Part shown: positions 17,137 to 25,413 of the stretch, piece by piece
Layout of the letters: every line of letters begins with the position of its first letter
Position numbering within the stretch: the stretch's first letter is position 1
Assembly (NCBI GenBank): GCA_964486935.1
Contig: CAZAPG010000066.1
Coordinates: forward strand, 1-29,455
Reading direction: 5' to 3'
DNA from: CAZAPG01 sp964486935
GTDB lineage: Bacteria; Chloroflexota; Anaerolineae; 4572-78; J111
Length of the DNA: 29,455 nucleotides
Notes under the pieces: model-generated
What the model saw: the letters and a program-made list of their open reading frames with translations, nothing else
Database searches by the model: none
Told to the model about the DNA's origin: nothing
Made by a program: the position numbers and the translations under genes

Positions 17137-17165
17137 TTTACAAGCCACCCCATTTGTGGTATAGT
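17137..17165 (+). promoter_or_regulatory. Sigma-70-type promoter of the M42 peptidase operon
   Basis: TTTACA (17137-17142), a 17-nt spacer and TATAGT (17160-17165) predict a transcript start near 17172. This lies inside any reading that begins at the ATG at 17113, so it supports the peptidase start at 17206. Confidence 0.7.
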
Positions 17166-17205
17166 TGTGGCCTGCCTGACCGCAACCTATTTGAGCCATC
17201 TAACT

Positions 17206-18288
17206 ATGAGCAAAAACAATACCAAAAACCCAACCACAGAACTTATTAAACGCCTGTCGCAAGCGGTGGGCGTGACCGGTTATACCGGCCCCAACAACAT
17301 TCAAGAAATTGTTGCCGCCGAATTGACGCCCTATGTTGACCGCGTTGAGCGCGACCGCCTGGGCAGCGTCATCGGCATTAAAGAGGGCGAACAAAACCGG
17401 GAGTCGCCCCGAAAAATAATGCTGGCCGCCCACCTGGACGAGATTGGCGCGGTTGTTACCAAAATAGACAAAGGCTTTTTGCGCTTTAGCCAGGTTGGCG
17501 GCCTGGATGACCGGGTGCTGATGGGGCAAGAGGTCATGGTGCATGGCCGGCGCAACCTGCCGGGCATCATTGGTTCGACGCCGCCCCATTTGCTCTCGCT
17601 CAACCGTTCCGGCAATGGCGTTGACCAGCATGAAATGCACATCGACGTGGGGCTGCCGCCCCGGCAGGTCAACCGGCTGGTACAGGTGGGCGATCTGGTT
17701 TCATTCTACCGCCCCCCGCAAGAGCTGCAAGGCGGACTCCTGAGCGGCAAGGCCATGGACAATCGCTCCTCGGTGGCGGCCATGCTTGTTTGTTTGCAAA
17801 CGCTGGGCAAACTGCGCCATCAGTGGGACGTGTACGCCGTAGCCACCGCCGATGAAGAATGGGGCCAATTTGTGGGCGCAACCACCCAGGCTTATGCCAT
17901 TCGGCCCGATATAGCCATTGCGATTGATGTAACCTTTGCCGATGTTGATGAAATTGAGGTCAAGCTCGATAAAGGGCCGGTGATTGCTGTTGGGCCGGGC
18001 AACCACCCGGTTATCCGCCAAAAATTGCTGGATATTTGCAGCGAACTTGAATTGAAATATCAAAGCGAAATGCTGCCCAGCGGGGCCGGCACCGATGCCT
18101 ACGCCATCGAGATTAGCCGCGAGGGCGTGCCCACTATTTTGATTTCCGTGCCCAGCCGCTACATGCATTCGCCGGTAGAGGTTGTTCACCCCAAAGATGT
18201 TGAGCGCACCGGCCGGCTGATGGCCCATTTTATTGCCGCTTTGAACGAGTCATTTATAGACGAGTTAATCCCAAAATTAGATAAGTAA
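17206..18288 (+). CDS. M42-family metallo-aminopeptidase (FrvX/PepA-like)
   Basis: This 360-residue cytoplasmic enzyme belongs to the M42 (TET-type) aminopeptidases, which form large dodecameric cages in characterised relatives and trim peptides. Metal and catalytic residues are visible: His in AAHLDEIG, Asp in GKAMDNRSS, the Glu pair in ATADEEWGQ, Asp in AIAIDVTFAD, and the last His in SRYMHSPVE. PSGAGTDAYAI is also typical. The start at 17206 is chosen because a strong promoter lies at 17137-17165, so the longer reading from 17113 would not be on the message. The ribosome site is weak. mtnP follows after 57 nt, probably co-transcribed. Confidence 0.92.
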   Translation: MSKNNTKNPTTELIKRLSQAVGVTGYTGPNNIQEIVAAELTPYVDRVERDRLGSVIGIKEGEQNRESPRKIMLAAHLDEIGAVVTKIDKGFLRFSQVGGLDDRVLMGQEVMVHGRRNLPGIIGSTPPHLLSLNRSGNGVDQHEMHIDVGLPPRQVNRLVQVGDLVSFYRPPQELQGGLLSGKAMDNRSSVAAMLVCLQTLGKLRHQWDVYAVATADEEWGQFVGATTQAYAIRPDIAIAIDVTFADVDEIEVKLDKGPVIAVGPGNHPVIRQKLLDICSELELKYQSEMLPSGAGTDAYAIEISREGVPTILISVPSRYMHSPVEVVHPKDVERTGRLMAHFIAALNESFIDELIPKLDK

Positions 18289-18345
18289 GACAGGCTGCCA
18301 ATCTGTCGGGTGGTCTGTTTACCAAATCAACCAGGAGATAAATGA

Positions 18346-19215
18346 ATGAGCGACGTAACAATTGGTGTCATTGGCGGCAGCGGCCTTTACAAAATGGAGG
18401 GGCTGACCGGCGTTGAGGAAATATCTATCTCTACCCCCTTTGGCGACCCGTCGGATAATTACATTGTAGGTACGCTGGATGGGCAGCGCGTGGCGTTTTT
18501 GCCCCGCCACGGGCGGCATCACTCCATTAGCCCCACCGAGTTGAACAGCCACGCCAACATTTGGGGCTTCAAAAAACTGGGCGTCAAATATATTATTGCC
18601 GCCAACGCCTGCGGTAGCCTGCGCCAGGATTACGCCCCGCGCCACATTGTTATCCCCGACCAGTTGTTTGACCGCACCCGCACCCGCGACCTGACCTTTT
18701 ATAAGGGCGGGGTCGTTGTTCACATGAGCGTGGCCGACCCGTTTGAGCCGGAGCTGGAGAAAATTCTGTACGACAGCGTCAAAGAAACCGGCGCAACGGT
18801 TCACAAAGGCGGCAATTTTGTTATTATCGAAGGGCCGCGCTTTAGCACGCGGGGCGAAAGCAATGTGTTCCGCAAGTGGGGCTGCGATATTATCGGTATG
18901 ACCACCATCCCCGAAGCCTTTCTGGCCCGCGAGGCCGAAATTGCCTACGCCACCATGGCCCACGTTACCGACTACGACGTGTGGCACGAGTCGGAAGAGG
19001 CGGTAACAGTTGAGGCGGTTATTGCCAACCTCAACGCCAATGTGACTATTGCCAAAGCAGCCATTCGCAATGCCGTGGCTAAACTGGCCGGCCAGCCCGA
19101 TTGGCCCAGCCATCACGCCCTGGCAACCGCCATTATCAGCCGCCGCGAGCGCCGCCATGTTCCTGCCGAAACCTGGCAAAAGCTGGAACTCTTCATTGGC
19201 AAGTATTATGAATAG
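18346..19215 (+). CDS. mtnP: S-methyl-5'-thioadenosine phosphorylase
   Basis: This 289-residue enzyme cleaves methylthioadenosine, the by-product of spermidine synthesis, with phosphate to adenine and methylthioribose-1-phosphate. Family marks run the whole length: IGVIGGSGLYKM, the TPFGDPSD loop, RHGRHHSISP, NACGSLRQDYAP, IEGPRFSTRGES, MTTIPEAFLAREA and the base-contacting TDYDVW, all closely matching eukaryotic and archaeal MTAP rather than plain purine nucleoside phosphorylase. AGGAG lies 8 nt upstream of the ATG. It follows the M42 peptidase gene and precedes the SEDS-PBP gene. A functional tie to the polyamine-type binding proteins of this window is possible but not shown. Confidence 0.94.
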   Translation: MSDVTIGVIGGSGLYKMEGLTGVEEISISTPFGDPSDNYIVGTLDGQRVAFLPRHGRHHSISPTELNSHANIWGFKKLGVKYIIAANACGSLRQDYAPRHIVIPDQLFDRTRTRDLTFYKGGVVVHMSVADPFEPELEKILYDSVKETGATVHKGGNFVIIEGPRFSTRGESNVFRKWGCDIIGMTTIPEAFLAREAEIAYATMAHVTDYDVWHESEEAVTVEAVIANLNANVTIAKAAIRNAVAKLAGQPDWPSHHALATAIISRRERRHVPAETWQKLELFIGKYYE

Positions 19216-19271
19216 ACCGCTGACCGCCGCCCGCCGTTTATTGAATTATAATAGATGAGGGGTTGAAAGCA

Positions 19272-21899
19272 GTGGCGTACAAATTTGAACGGCCGGAAGC
19301 GTGGCGGCTAACCGGGCTGGCCTGGCTTTTTACCGGGCTGGCCTTACTTCAGCTTGGGCTGGTTAATGGCAGCCTTAGCCCGGCTACCTTTGTGCCGTTG
19401 CTGGTATTGATGCTGTGCAGCGGCGGCGCCCTCTATTTTTTGCGGCGCTCGTTGGGCGATCCTCTGTTATTGCCCCTGGTCTATTTTTTAAGCGGGTTGG
19501 GGCTGGCCCTGATTATGCGGCTGGCTCCCAACTTTGTCACCCGGCAGCTTTTTTGGCTGGTAATTGCCACCGGCCTGCTGCTGGCCGTCAACCTGATTCC
19601 CAAAAATCTCAACTGGCTGCGTCGCTACAAATATACCTGGCTCATCGGCGGGCTGCTGCTGCTGGCCAGCACCCTGGTATTGGGAGTCAACCCCAGCGGC
19701 TTTGGGGCGCGGCTGTGGTTACAGGTCGGCGGTTTGTTTTTTCAGCCTTCGGAGCTGCTAAAAATGCTGTTGGTGATGTTTTTAGCCGCCTACATGGCCG
19801 ACCGCCGCCGCCAGCTTATCGAGGCCCGCGCCTATATTGGCCCGCTGCCCATTCCCCACCCCTCTTACTGGGGGCCAATGCTATTGATGTGGGGCTTTAG
19901 CATTGTCCTGCTCATCTGGCAGCGAGATTTGGGCGCGGCCCTGCTCTTTTTTGGCACCTTTCTGGCGATGGTTTATGCCGTTACCGGCCAGTCGCGTTAT
20001 GTGTGGGCCGGGGCGCTGCTGCTGGTAGTGGCCGGAATATTGGGGTACTATCTGTTCGACGTGGTTCGGCTGCGGGTGGACGGTTTTGTGAATCCCTGGC
20101 TCGACCCGGCGGGCCGCTCCTTTCAAATTGTGCAATCGCTCCTGGCTTTTGCCAGCGGCGGAATTTTGGGGCAGGGATTGGGCCAGGGCCTGCCTACCGC
20201 CATCCCGGTGGTCCACACCGATTTTGTCTATGCCGCCATTGGCGAGGAGTACGGCCTGCTGGGTGCGCTGGGCGTGCTGGTTGGCTTTGCGCTGCTGGTA
20301 AGCCGGGCTTTTCACATTGGCTTGCGGGCCGCCAGCGGGTTTGAGCAACTGCTGGCTGTGGGTATCGGTACGGTTATGGGGCTGCAAACGCTCGTCATTA
20401 CCGCCGGCACGCTCAAACTGCTGCCGCTGACAGGCGTGACCCTGCCATTTGTCAGTTACGGCGGCAGCAGCCTGGTAATCAGTTTTTTGATGGTGGGGTT
20501 GTTGCTGTTTATAGCCAGGAGCGAGGAGCGAGGAGAGAATAGAGATTGGAGATTGGTACCCGCAGCAAATTACGCGCTACGCAATACGCCCTACGCTGTC
20601 CCCTACCTCCGCCTGGCCCGCGCCCTGTTAACCGGCTTCTTGATTGTTGCCGGCGGGTTGGTTTTGTGGCAGGTGGCGCTGGCCCCGTTTCTGGTTGGGC
20701 GTCAGGATAACCCCCGGCTGGTTATTGCCGAACAAAGAATTGACCGGGGCCGCCTGCTCACCCGCAATGGCATCCCCATTGCCGAAACCATTATCAACGA
20801 AGACGGCCTGGCCCGGCGGCACTACCCCTACCCCAGCCTGTCATCCGTAACCGGCTATTACAGCCTGCGCCACGGCGTGGCCGGCACCGAATCGGCCTTT
20901 GACCCTATGTTGCGCGGCACGGCGGGCCGAACAGCCGAGGCAGCATTTGTGGACGACCTGCTGCACCGGCCCCTGATAGGGCAAGATATTACCCTCACCA
21001 TCGACCTGCCGGCCCAGGTAGCCGCCGATGTGGCTTTGGGCGACCAGGAAGGGGCCGTGGTGGTGCTCGACCTGCAAAGCGGCGGTATCGTGGTGATGTC
21101 CAGCCACCCCACCTACAACCCCAATACCCTGGATGCCCGGTGGGACTTGCTGCGGCAGGATGCCCGCGCTCCGCTGCTGAACCGGGCTACGCAGGGACTT
21201 TTTCCGGTGGGCGATTTGGCCCGGCTTATCGGGCTGATTGGTCTGTTTGAGGCCGGGGCCACCGTTCCGGCTGATCCTCTATCGGTTCCGCCTGCGCAAC
21301 TGCTGGCCCCGCTGGGCGAGTCCGGCTATCTGGCTACGGCCAGACAGCTACAATTAATCCGGCCCTTGCCCAAAATCCCTTCACTGCCGGGGCGTCTGCC
21401 CAATTTTAACAACAACGGCACGGTCAAAGATTTGGCCGTTACCCCGCTGCATCTGGCCCGGGTGCTTGGCGCGCTGGAGCTTGAGGGCGACCTGCCCCAG
21501 CCGGTCCTCTCGCCAATTGACGCGGCTGCGCCCGGCCATGCCTTTGGCCCCGGTACGGCCCGCTCGGTGCGGGCGCTGCTGCCTCAGGTTGACCCGCAAA
21601 TTATCGGTTTGGTGGGGCAGGCCACCCCGCAGGAAACCGGGCAGCGCTCGCTCAGTTGGTTTGTGGGGCTGGCTCCGGCCACGGCCTCGCCCCCCGCCGG
21701 GCAACCATCCGCCGCGCTGTCGGAAGAGGGGCTAATTTTTGACCCCACCCAAATTGCCCCGCCTATGCCGACCGCCACCCCCTCGCCGCCGCCGGTGAGC
21801 GCGCGCTACGCCGTGGTGGCCGTCGTCGTCACCGATGTCCCTCAGGATGACCTAGCTTTGCGCGTAGCCAAAGCGCCCCTGAAAGTTTTGCTGGACTAA
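19272..21899 (+). CDS. SEDS (FtsW/RodA) polymerase fused to a degenerate PBP transpeptidase module
   Basis: This 875-residue protein has an N-terminal half (to about 415) that is a multi-span SEDS glycosyltransferase, which polymerises lipid II into glycan strands. QRDLGAALLFFGTFLA and HTDFVYAAIGEEYG (catalytic-type Asp317) are present. After a linker and one membrane helix (about 450-470), a PBP-like part follows with the N-terminal ENRGxI-type region (RGRLLTRNGIPIAET) and transpeptidase core segments (GAVVVLDLQSGGIVVMSSHPTYNPN, LLNRATQGLFPVG). The SxxK motif is DxxR here (D648, R651), the KTGT region reads QATP (783-786), and no SxN is seen, so transpeptidation is very unlikely. The GTG at 19272 is chosen because GAGGGG lies 9 nt upstream; a TTG at 19263 directly abuts it. 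The linker is encoded by heptamer repeats. Confidence 0.9.
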   Translation: MAYKFERPEAWRLTGLAWLFTGLALLQLGLVNGSLSPATFVPLLVLMLCSGGALYFLRRSLGDPLLLPLVYFLSGLGLALIMRLAPNFVTRQLFWLVIATGLLLAVNLIPKNLNWLRRYKYTWLIGGLLLLASTLVLGVNPSGFGARLWLQVGGLFFQPSELLKMLLVMFLAAYMADRRRQLIEARAYIGPLPIPHPSYWGPMLLMWGFSIVLLIWQRDLGAALLFFGTFLAMVYAVTGQSRYVWAGALLLVVAGILGYYLFDVVRLRVDGFVNPWLDPAGRSFQIVQSLLAFASGGILGQGLGQGLPTAIPVVHTDFVYAAIGEEYGLLGALGVLVGFALLVSRAFHIGLRAASGFEQLLAVGIGTVMGLQTLVITAGTLKLLPLTGVTLPFVSYGGSSLVISFLMVGLLLFIARSEERGENRDWRLVPAANYALRNTPYAVPYLRLARALLTGFLIVAGGLVLWQVALAPFLVGRQDNPRLVIAEQRIDRGRLLTRNGIPIAETIINEDGLARRHYPYPSLSSVTGYYSLRHGVAGTESAFDPMLRGTAGRTAEAAFVDDLLHRPLIGQDITLTIDLPAQVAADVALGDQEGAVVVLDLQSGGIVVMSSHPTYNPNTLDARWDLLRQDARAPLLNRATQGLFPVGDLARLIGLIGLFEAGATVPADPLSVPPAQLLAPLGESGYLATARQLQLIRPLPKIPSLPGRLPNFNNNGTVKDLAVTPLHLARVLGALELEGDLPQPVLSPIDAAAPGHAFGPGTARSVRALLPQVDPQIIGLVGQATPQETGQRSLSWFVGLAPATASPPAGQPSAALSEEGLIFDPTQIAPPMPTATPSPPPVSARYAVVAVVVTDVPQDDLALRVAKAPLKVLLD
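20517..20598 (+). repeat. Heptanucleotide tandem repeats in the SEDS-PBP linker
   Basis: Two adjoining arrays of 7-nt units lie here. At 20517-20558 are AGGAGCG twice, then AGGAGAG, AATAGAG, ATTGGAG and ATTGGTA. At 20571-20598 are four TACGCNN units. They encode the hydrophilic linker between the SEDS and PBP halves. Because the unit is 7 nt, gain or loss of one unit shifts the reading frame. Such short repeats resemble the heptamer STRR sequences described in cyanobacteria. Confidence 0.75.
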
Positions 21900-22321
21900 T
21901 TTCGTTGTCGCATCCACGCCTTGATGAAGTCTGTAAACTCATACAAAATATTCATCTGTTGCAGACTCTTGTAAACCTCATTCCAGTCAATGGTTAAATA
22001 TCTATGCACAAGAATATTGCGAAACCCGGCCAGAGGAGCCAGTTCTTGAGCAAAATCCATTGGCAACACGCCCAATTCGCCTAACCGAAGGATGCTTTCG
22101 TAATAATCCTGGGGTTTTAGGGCATCCTCTAACGTAATAATTCGATTTGCTATATCAATGCAACATTGTGCTGATACTTCCAGATTCCGCTCCACGATAT
22201 CGCGCAGATAAGCGTCCTGCAAAAAATCATCCGGGCTTTTGTCTTTGAGCGGCTCTAAGCGACTCAAGCGTTCGTTCAGTTCGTCTAAGCGCCGCTCGAT
22301 ACCGCTGAATTCTGGCTTCAT
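21896..22321 (-). CDS. hepT: HepT-like HEPN toxin (DUF86)
   Basis: This 141-residue all-alpha HEPN protein has the RNase-type motif Rx4HxY at Arg101-His106-Tyr108 (FRNILVHRY). The N-terminal region has the usual FLQDAYLRDIVERNLE helix that packs in HEPN dimers. In characterised pairs HepT is an RNase or mRNA interferase that is neutralised when MntA adds AMP to the motif Tyr. The start has AGGAGG 5 nt upstream and lies inside the antitoxin gene, giving a 95-nt overlap. Its stop overlaps the stop of the convergent SEDS-PBP gene by a few bases. Confidence 0.92.
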   Translation of the reverse strand: MKPEFSGIERRLDELNERLSRLEPLKDKSPDDFLQDAYLRDIVERNLEVSAQCCIDIANRIITLEDALKPQDYYESILRLGELGVLPMDFAQELAPLAGFRNILVHRYLTIDWNEVYKSLQQMNILYEFTDFIKAWMRQRN

Positions 22322-22724
22322 GCCGGCCTCCTCTTAAAATATCACCGCGTTGGGCGCGCAAGATAGGCAAGTAATCACCGTATCGACTCAGAATTTGGGC
22401 TTCAGCCTCTACTCTGGTAGACAAATCGTATTGATATATTAGTTGCCCCTGGGCAATAATGGCGTAGGCTAACTCAACAGGGGCCTGGTTAAGTAGAACA
22501 ACATCCACCCAGTTTGTATGTAGTAGTTGAGCCAGGTCATGGCCGATGCTGGCCCGGAGTTCATAGCCAGGTGAGCGCACCAGTAAGCCAAAATCATAGT
22601 CGCTGACAGGGCCAATTTTGCCGGTTATTTGTGAGCCGAAAAGATAGGCCAGGCGTATGTTGGAGTTTGCAGCCATGTAGTTTTGTAGCAAATTTAATAC
22701 TTCATCTGATATCAGGCTTGTCAT
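22227..22724 (-). CDS. mntA: MntA-like minimal nucleotidyltransferase antitoxin
   Basis: This 165-residue protein has the nucleotidyltransferase signature GSX10DXD at Gly30-Ser31 to Asp42/Asp44 (FGSQITGK, SDYDFGLLV). A third strand has VDVVLLN. It is the antitoxin partner of HepT and by family precedent inactivates the toxin by AMPylation. It is somewhat long for the family. The last 31 or so residues (Arg-rich, after DILRGG) are encoded by the stretch that overlaps hepT in another frame, and look like a tail overprinted on the toxin gene. The ribosome site is weak. AT-rich sequence at about 22740-22780 probably holds the promoter. Confidence 0.9.
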   Translation of the reverse strand: MTSLISDEVLNLLQNYMAANSNIRLAYLFGSQITGKIGPVSDYDFGLLVRSPGYELRASIGHDLAQLLHTNWVDVVLLNQAPVELAYAIIAQGQLIYQYDLSTRVEAEAQILSRYGDYLPILRAQRGDILRGGRHEARIQRYRAALRRTERTLESLRAAQRQKPG

Positions 22725-22843
22725 TTGTTCACAGTTTGCTATAAAAATTTCGCATAATCAAAGTATATAATTATTCGGACAGGTGAGGATATCATAACAC
22801 GGAAGGCGTGTTTATCAAAGATTTTCAATAGGCGGCAGCGGTT

Positions 22844-25348
22844 TTATTCAATGGTTATTAGCCCAATTTCGGCCACATTGTCATGTTGACTGCCATGTTG
22901 GGGCGCTGTAACCGGCAGCCGTTCGCCTGTTGGGGCGTAGTACCAGCCGATGACCAGCCGGTATTGGCCGGCCGGCACGTCGGCGGGCAGGGGGATGGCC
23001 TGGCTGTCGGCGATGGTTTGGCCCGGCGGCCAGGCCAGGGTGGGCAGGTAGCCCAGCGCGTCCTGGGGTGTCCAATCCAGTTGGGCCACGGTGTTGCCCG
23101 CGCTATCGCGCAGGTGGGCAAAGGTGGTCAGATCAACGGTGATGGGGGCGGCGCTTTGCCAGTAGAGGGTGAAGGGCAGGTCGTCACCCGGCTTCAGGGT
23201 GGTTTGGGGCAGGTCGTACCCCATCAAATTGATAATATTCCAGAATTGAACCTGGCCAGGGTGCTGCGGCGCAGCGGTTGGCGCGATGATGGGCTGATAT
23301 TCTTTGCGACCCGTTCGCACAAAGCTGCCCAGCCGAACCCAGGTATTGTTTTCAAATGTGGGCAGAGCGTTGTTTTTGTGCGTGATGAGCAGCCGTTGGG
23401 CAGTATCGGCCCAATCTTTTTGGGTAACGCCGACGGCCAGGGTGAATTCATCGCCGGGTTGGGGGGCCAGATTTTGGGGCAGGGTGCGAGTTATAATAAT
23501 TTCATCCGGCTGCCAGCGCGAGGTGGGGTACCAGAGCGGGGCCACCAGCGGGCGCTCGGCGGGGTTGCTGATAAGCTGGCCGTTGCGGTTGATAAAAAAG
23601 GGGCGGAGGGTGTAGTCCTGCTCTAGCGGCTCTAAGGCCCGCCAGTAGAGGGTGATGACCGGCCAAAATTGCTCGTGGCCGCCCAGGCGCAGGTCGTAGC
23701 CCAGCAGTTGCAGTTTGTCATCAAACGTAACGCTGGCGGGAAATTGCGGGGCAAAGGTGTTGGGGTTGGATGCCGGCGCGCGGGCAAAATCAAAAAAGGC
23801 ATCGGGTAACTCTTTGGGCAGGTCGGGCCGATTTTTAGCCAGCAGCAGGTAGCCGTCAAAGGCGTCAACAATGCCGAACTCGCCGGCCAAAAACTGGTCA
23901 ACCCGATGGCGCAGCTCTACCGGATGCAGCGGCCACGAGTCCTGGGTGACATCCAGCAGAATGTGGTCGGCGTCATTGAGCTGGTCAAAAATGTAGAGCG
24001 TCTCTCGCCGGCTGACGTGCGGGTTGAGCCGGTCCTGGGCGGATAGTTTGGCTTGCGGCGGAATTTGGGCAAATATCTTCTCGGCGCGGCGGTGGTGGTC
24101 GGTTATCTCTTCCCAGCCGCGATATTGACCCCCGCCGGGCAGGTAGCCGTAGCCGGCGTGGTAGAGCAGCGTGGCCGTGAGCAGCAGGACGGCGATGATG
24201 ACGTTGAAGATGGGTGGGGCGTGGTGCGCGTTTGGGAATGGGTGAAAATTTTCATCCTTCGTCCTTCGTCCTTCGTCCTTCGTTGTTCGTCCGTTCGCCC
24301 ATTCGCTTATTTGCTTAACCGTCCACTTGCCCAATCGCTTGAGGTTAGCCACGCCGTAAATACTGCTGATGATGAGCGCCGGAATGACCGGGGCCACATA
24401 AATCAGGCTGTTGACTTCCTGCATCGGCGGAAAGTTGCTAAGCAGGTTAATACCCAGCGAGGGCAGCGCCAGCAGCAGCGTGGCCGGGTTAAGCAGGGCG
24501 GTATAAGCCGCCGGCGCCAGCAGGAGTCGAAAATATTCCGGGGCGTTGACCGCCTGCAGGTGGTCAATAAAAAGCTGCGGCTGGCGGAAGAGGTTCAGCA
24601 CAATCTCGGTGGGGCTGCTGCCCAAATGGTCGTAGCGGTTCCAGTGGATGTTGCCGGTGCTGGCAAAAAATGGGGGAATAACAAACACGGCCAGAAAGGC
24701 CCACAGCCCGCACAGGGCCACGGTCGCCAGCCCCAGCCGGTACTGGCGGTTGATAGCGAAGGCATAAAAGCCCATCATCATAACCAGCAGGGTAATATCC
24801 TCTTTGCAGGCCGCGGCCAGGCCGGCAAACAGGGCAAAGCGGCCCGGCTGGCGGCTCTCTAAAAAGTAAAAGGCCGCCAGCAAAAAGGTGGGGGCCAGCG
24901 TAACGGCGTGGAAATCCAGCAGGGTAGCGGCCTGGAGCGACGGCAGCATGAGGTAAACCAGGGCAAAAACCAGGGCCAGCCACTCGCTGCCCAGTTTGAG
25001 CCGGGCCAGCGCAAAAACCGGGATGGCCCCCAGCGCCACGATAATGCTTTGGAATATAAACAGAATTTCCGGCCCGCTGTAAAGATAGTACAGCAGCGAG
25101 ATAGGGATGAGAATCGGTTCGACGTGCAGGCTGAGGCGGTTGGTCAGGCCAGGCTGATTAGTCTGGTGAAACCAGCGCCCCTGCGCCGTGTTCCAGATGG
25201 CCTGGCCCATATTGCCCAGGTCTAGCGCGCGCGAGCCAAACGAGTAGTAGTGCAGCAGCAGTTGAATGGAAAAAAAAAGGGCGTAGCCAACAATGAGCAG
25301 CGCCAAAACTATGCGGATGAGCCGGGGAGCGTGTTTGTTGAGGGTCAT
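22844..25348 (-). CDS. DUF2079 multi-span membrane protein with C-terminal beta-sandwich domains
   Basis: This 834-residue protein has an N-terminal region (to about 360) with roughly ten membrane helices and DUF2079 marks (FDLGN-like ALDLGNMGQAIWN, HVEPILIPISLLYYL, DFHAVTLAPTFLLAAF, CKEDITLLVMMMGFYAF). This family resembles GT-C glycosyltransferases. The C-terminal part (about 530-834) looks like repeated beta-sandwiches (LQLLGYDLRLGG.. and NLMGYDLPQTTLKPGDDLPFTLYW). Between them a charged stretch, KDEGRRTKDE, is encoded by heptamer repeats. The ATG at 25348 is preferred to a TTG two codons earlier; no clear ribosome site is seen. It is the third gene of a minus operon after the M50-TPR gene (65-nt gap). 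A transfer reaction to a lipid-linked or surface acceptor is plausible, but the substrate is unknown. Confidence 0.88.
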   Translation of the reverse strand: MTLNKHAPRLIRIVLALLIVGYALFFSIQLLLHYYSFGSRALDLGNMGQAIWNTAQGRWFHQTNQPGLTNRLSLHVEPILIPISLLYYLYSGPEILFIFQSIIVALGAIPVFALARLKLGSEWLALVFALVYLMLPSLQAATLLDFHAVTLAPTFLLAAFYFLESRQPGRFALFAGLAAACKEDITLLVMMMGFYAFAINRQYRLGLATVALCGLWAFLAVFVIPPFFASTGNIHWNRYDHLGSSPTEIVLNLFRQPQLFIDHLQAVNAPEYFRLLLAPAAYTALLNPATLLLALPSLGINLLSNFPPMQEVNSLIYVAPVIPALIISSIYGVANLKRLGKWTVKQISEWANGRTTKDEGRRTKDENFHPFPNAHHAPPIFNVIIAVLLLTATLLYHAGYGYLPGGGQYRGWEEITDHHRRAEKIFAQIPPQAKLSAQDRLNPHVSRRETLYIFDQLNDADHILLDVTQDSWPLHPVELRHRVDQFLAGEFGIVDAFDGYLLLAKNRPDLPKELPDAFFDFARAPASNPNTFAPQFPASVTFDDKLQLLGYDLRLGGHEQFWPVITLYWRALEPLEQDYTLRPFFINRNGQLISNPAERPLVAPLWYPTSRWQPDEIIITRTLPQNLAPQPGDEFTLAVGVTQKDWADTAQRLLITHKNNALPTFENNTWVRLGSFVRTGRKEYQPIIAPTAAPQHPGQVQFWNIINLMGYDLPQTTLKPGDDLPFTLYWQSAAPITVDLTTFAHLRDSAGNTVAQLDWTPQDALGYLPTLAWPPGQTIADSQAIPLPADVPAGQYRLVIGWYYAPTGERLPVTAPQHGSQHDNVAEIGLITIE
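24255..24297. repeat. TCCTTCG heptanucleotide tandem repeat inside the DUF2079 gene
   Basis: Four perfect TCCTTCG units (24255-24282) are followed by decayed ones (TTGTTCG, TCCGTTCG) and fainter relics to about 24340. On the coding strand this yields the charged KDEGRRTKDE linker. A change of one unit would shift the frame of the large membrane protein gene. Confidence 0.8.
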
Positions 25349-25413
25349 TGACAACTTGCGATTTTGGAGTTACGCCGGAGCCGAGAAATTCTGCATTGCA
25401 AAACCCAAAACCG

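Noticed and set aside
17113..17205. Upstream ATG start for the M42 peptidase
   Set aside because: The best promoter (17137-17165) lies inside this stretch and the extra residues do not fit the family N-terminus.
18319..19179. Long minus-strand ORF of 286 codons opposite mtnP
   Set aside because: It mirrors a highly conserved phosphorylase gene, is Gly/Ala/Asn-rich without a recognisable domain, and lacks gene context. It is an antisense shadow of biased codon use.
20517..20598. CRISPR array
   Set aside because: The units are 7 nt without spacers and lie in frame in a coding sequence. They are short tandem repeats.
22883..24862. Plus-strand ORFs of 247 and 269 codons opposite the DUF2079 gene
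   Set aside because: Their composition (Gly, Gln, Val-rich, no domain) and position fully within a recognised membrane protein gene mark them as shadows.
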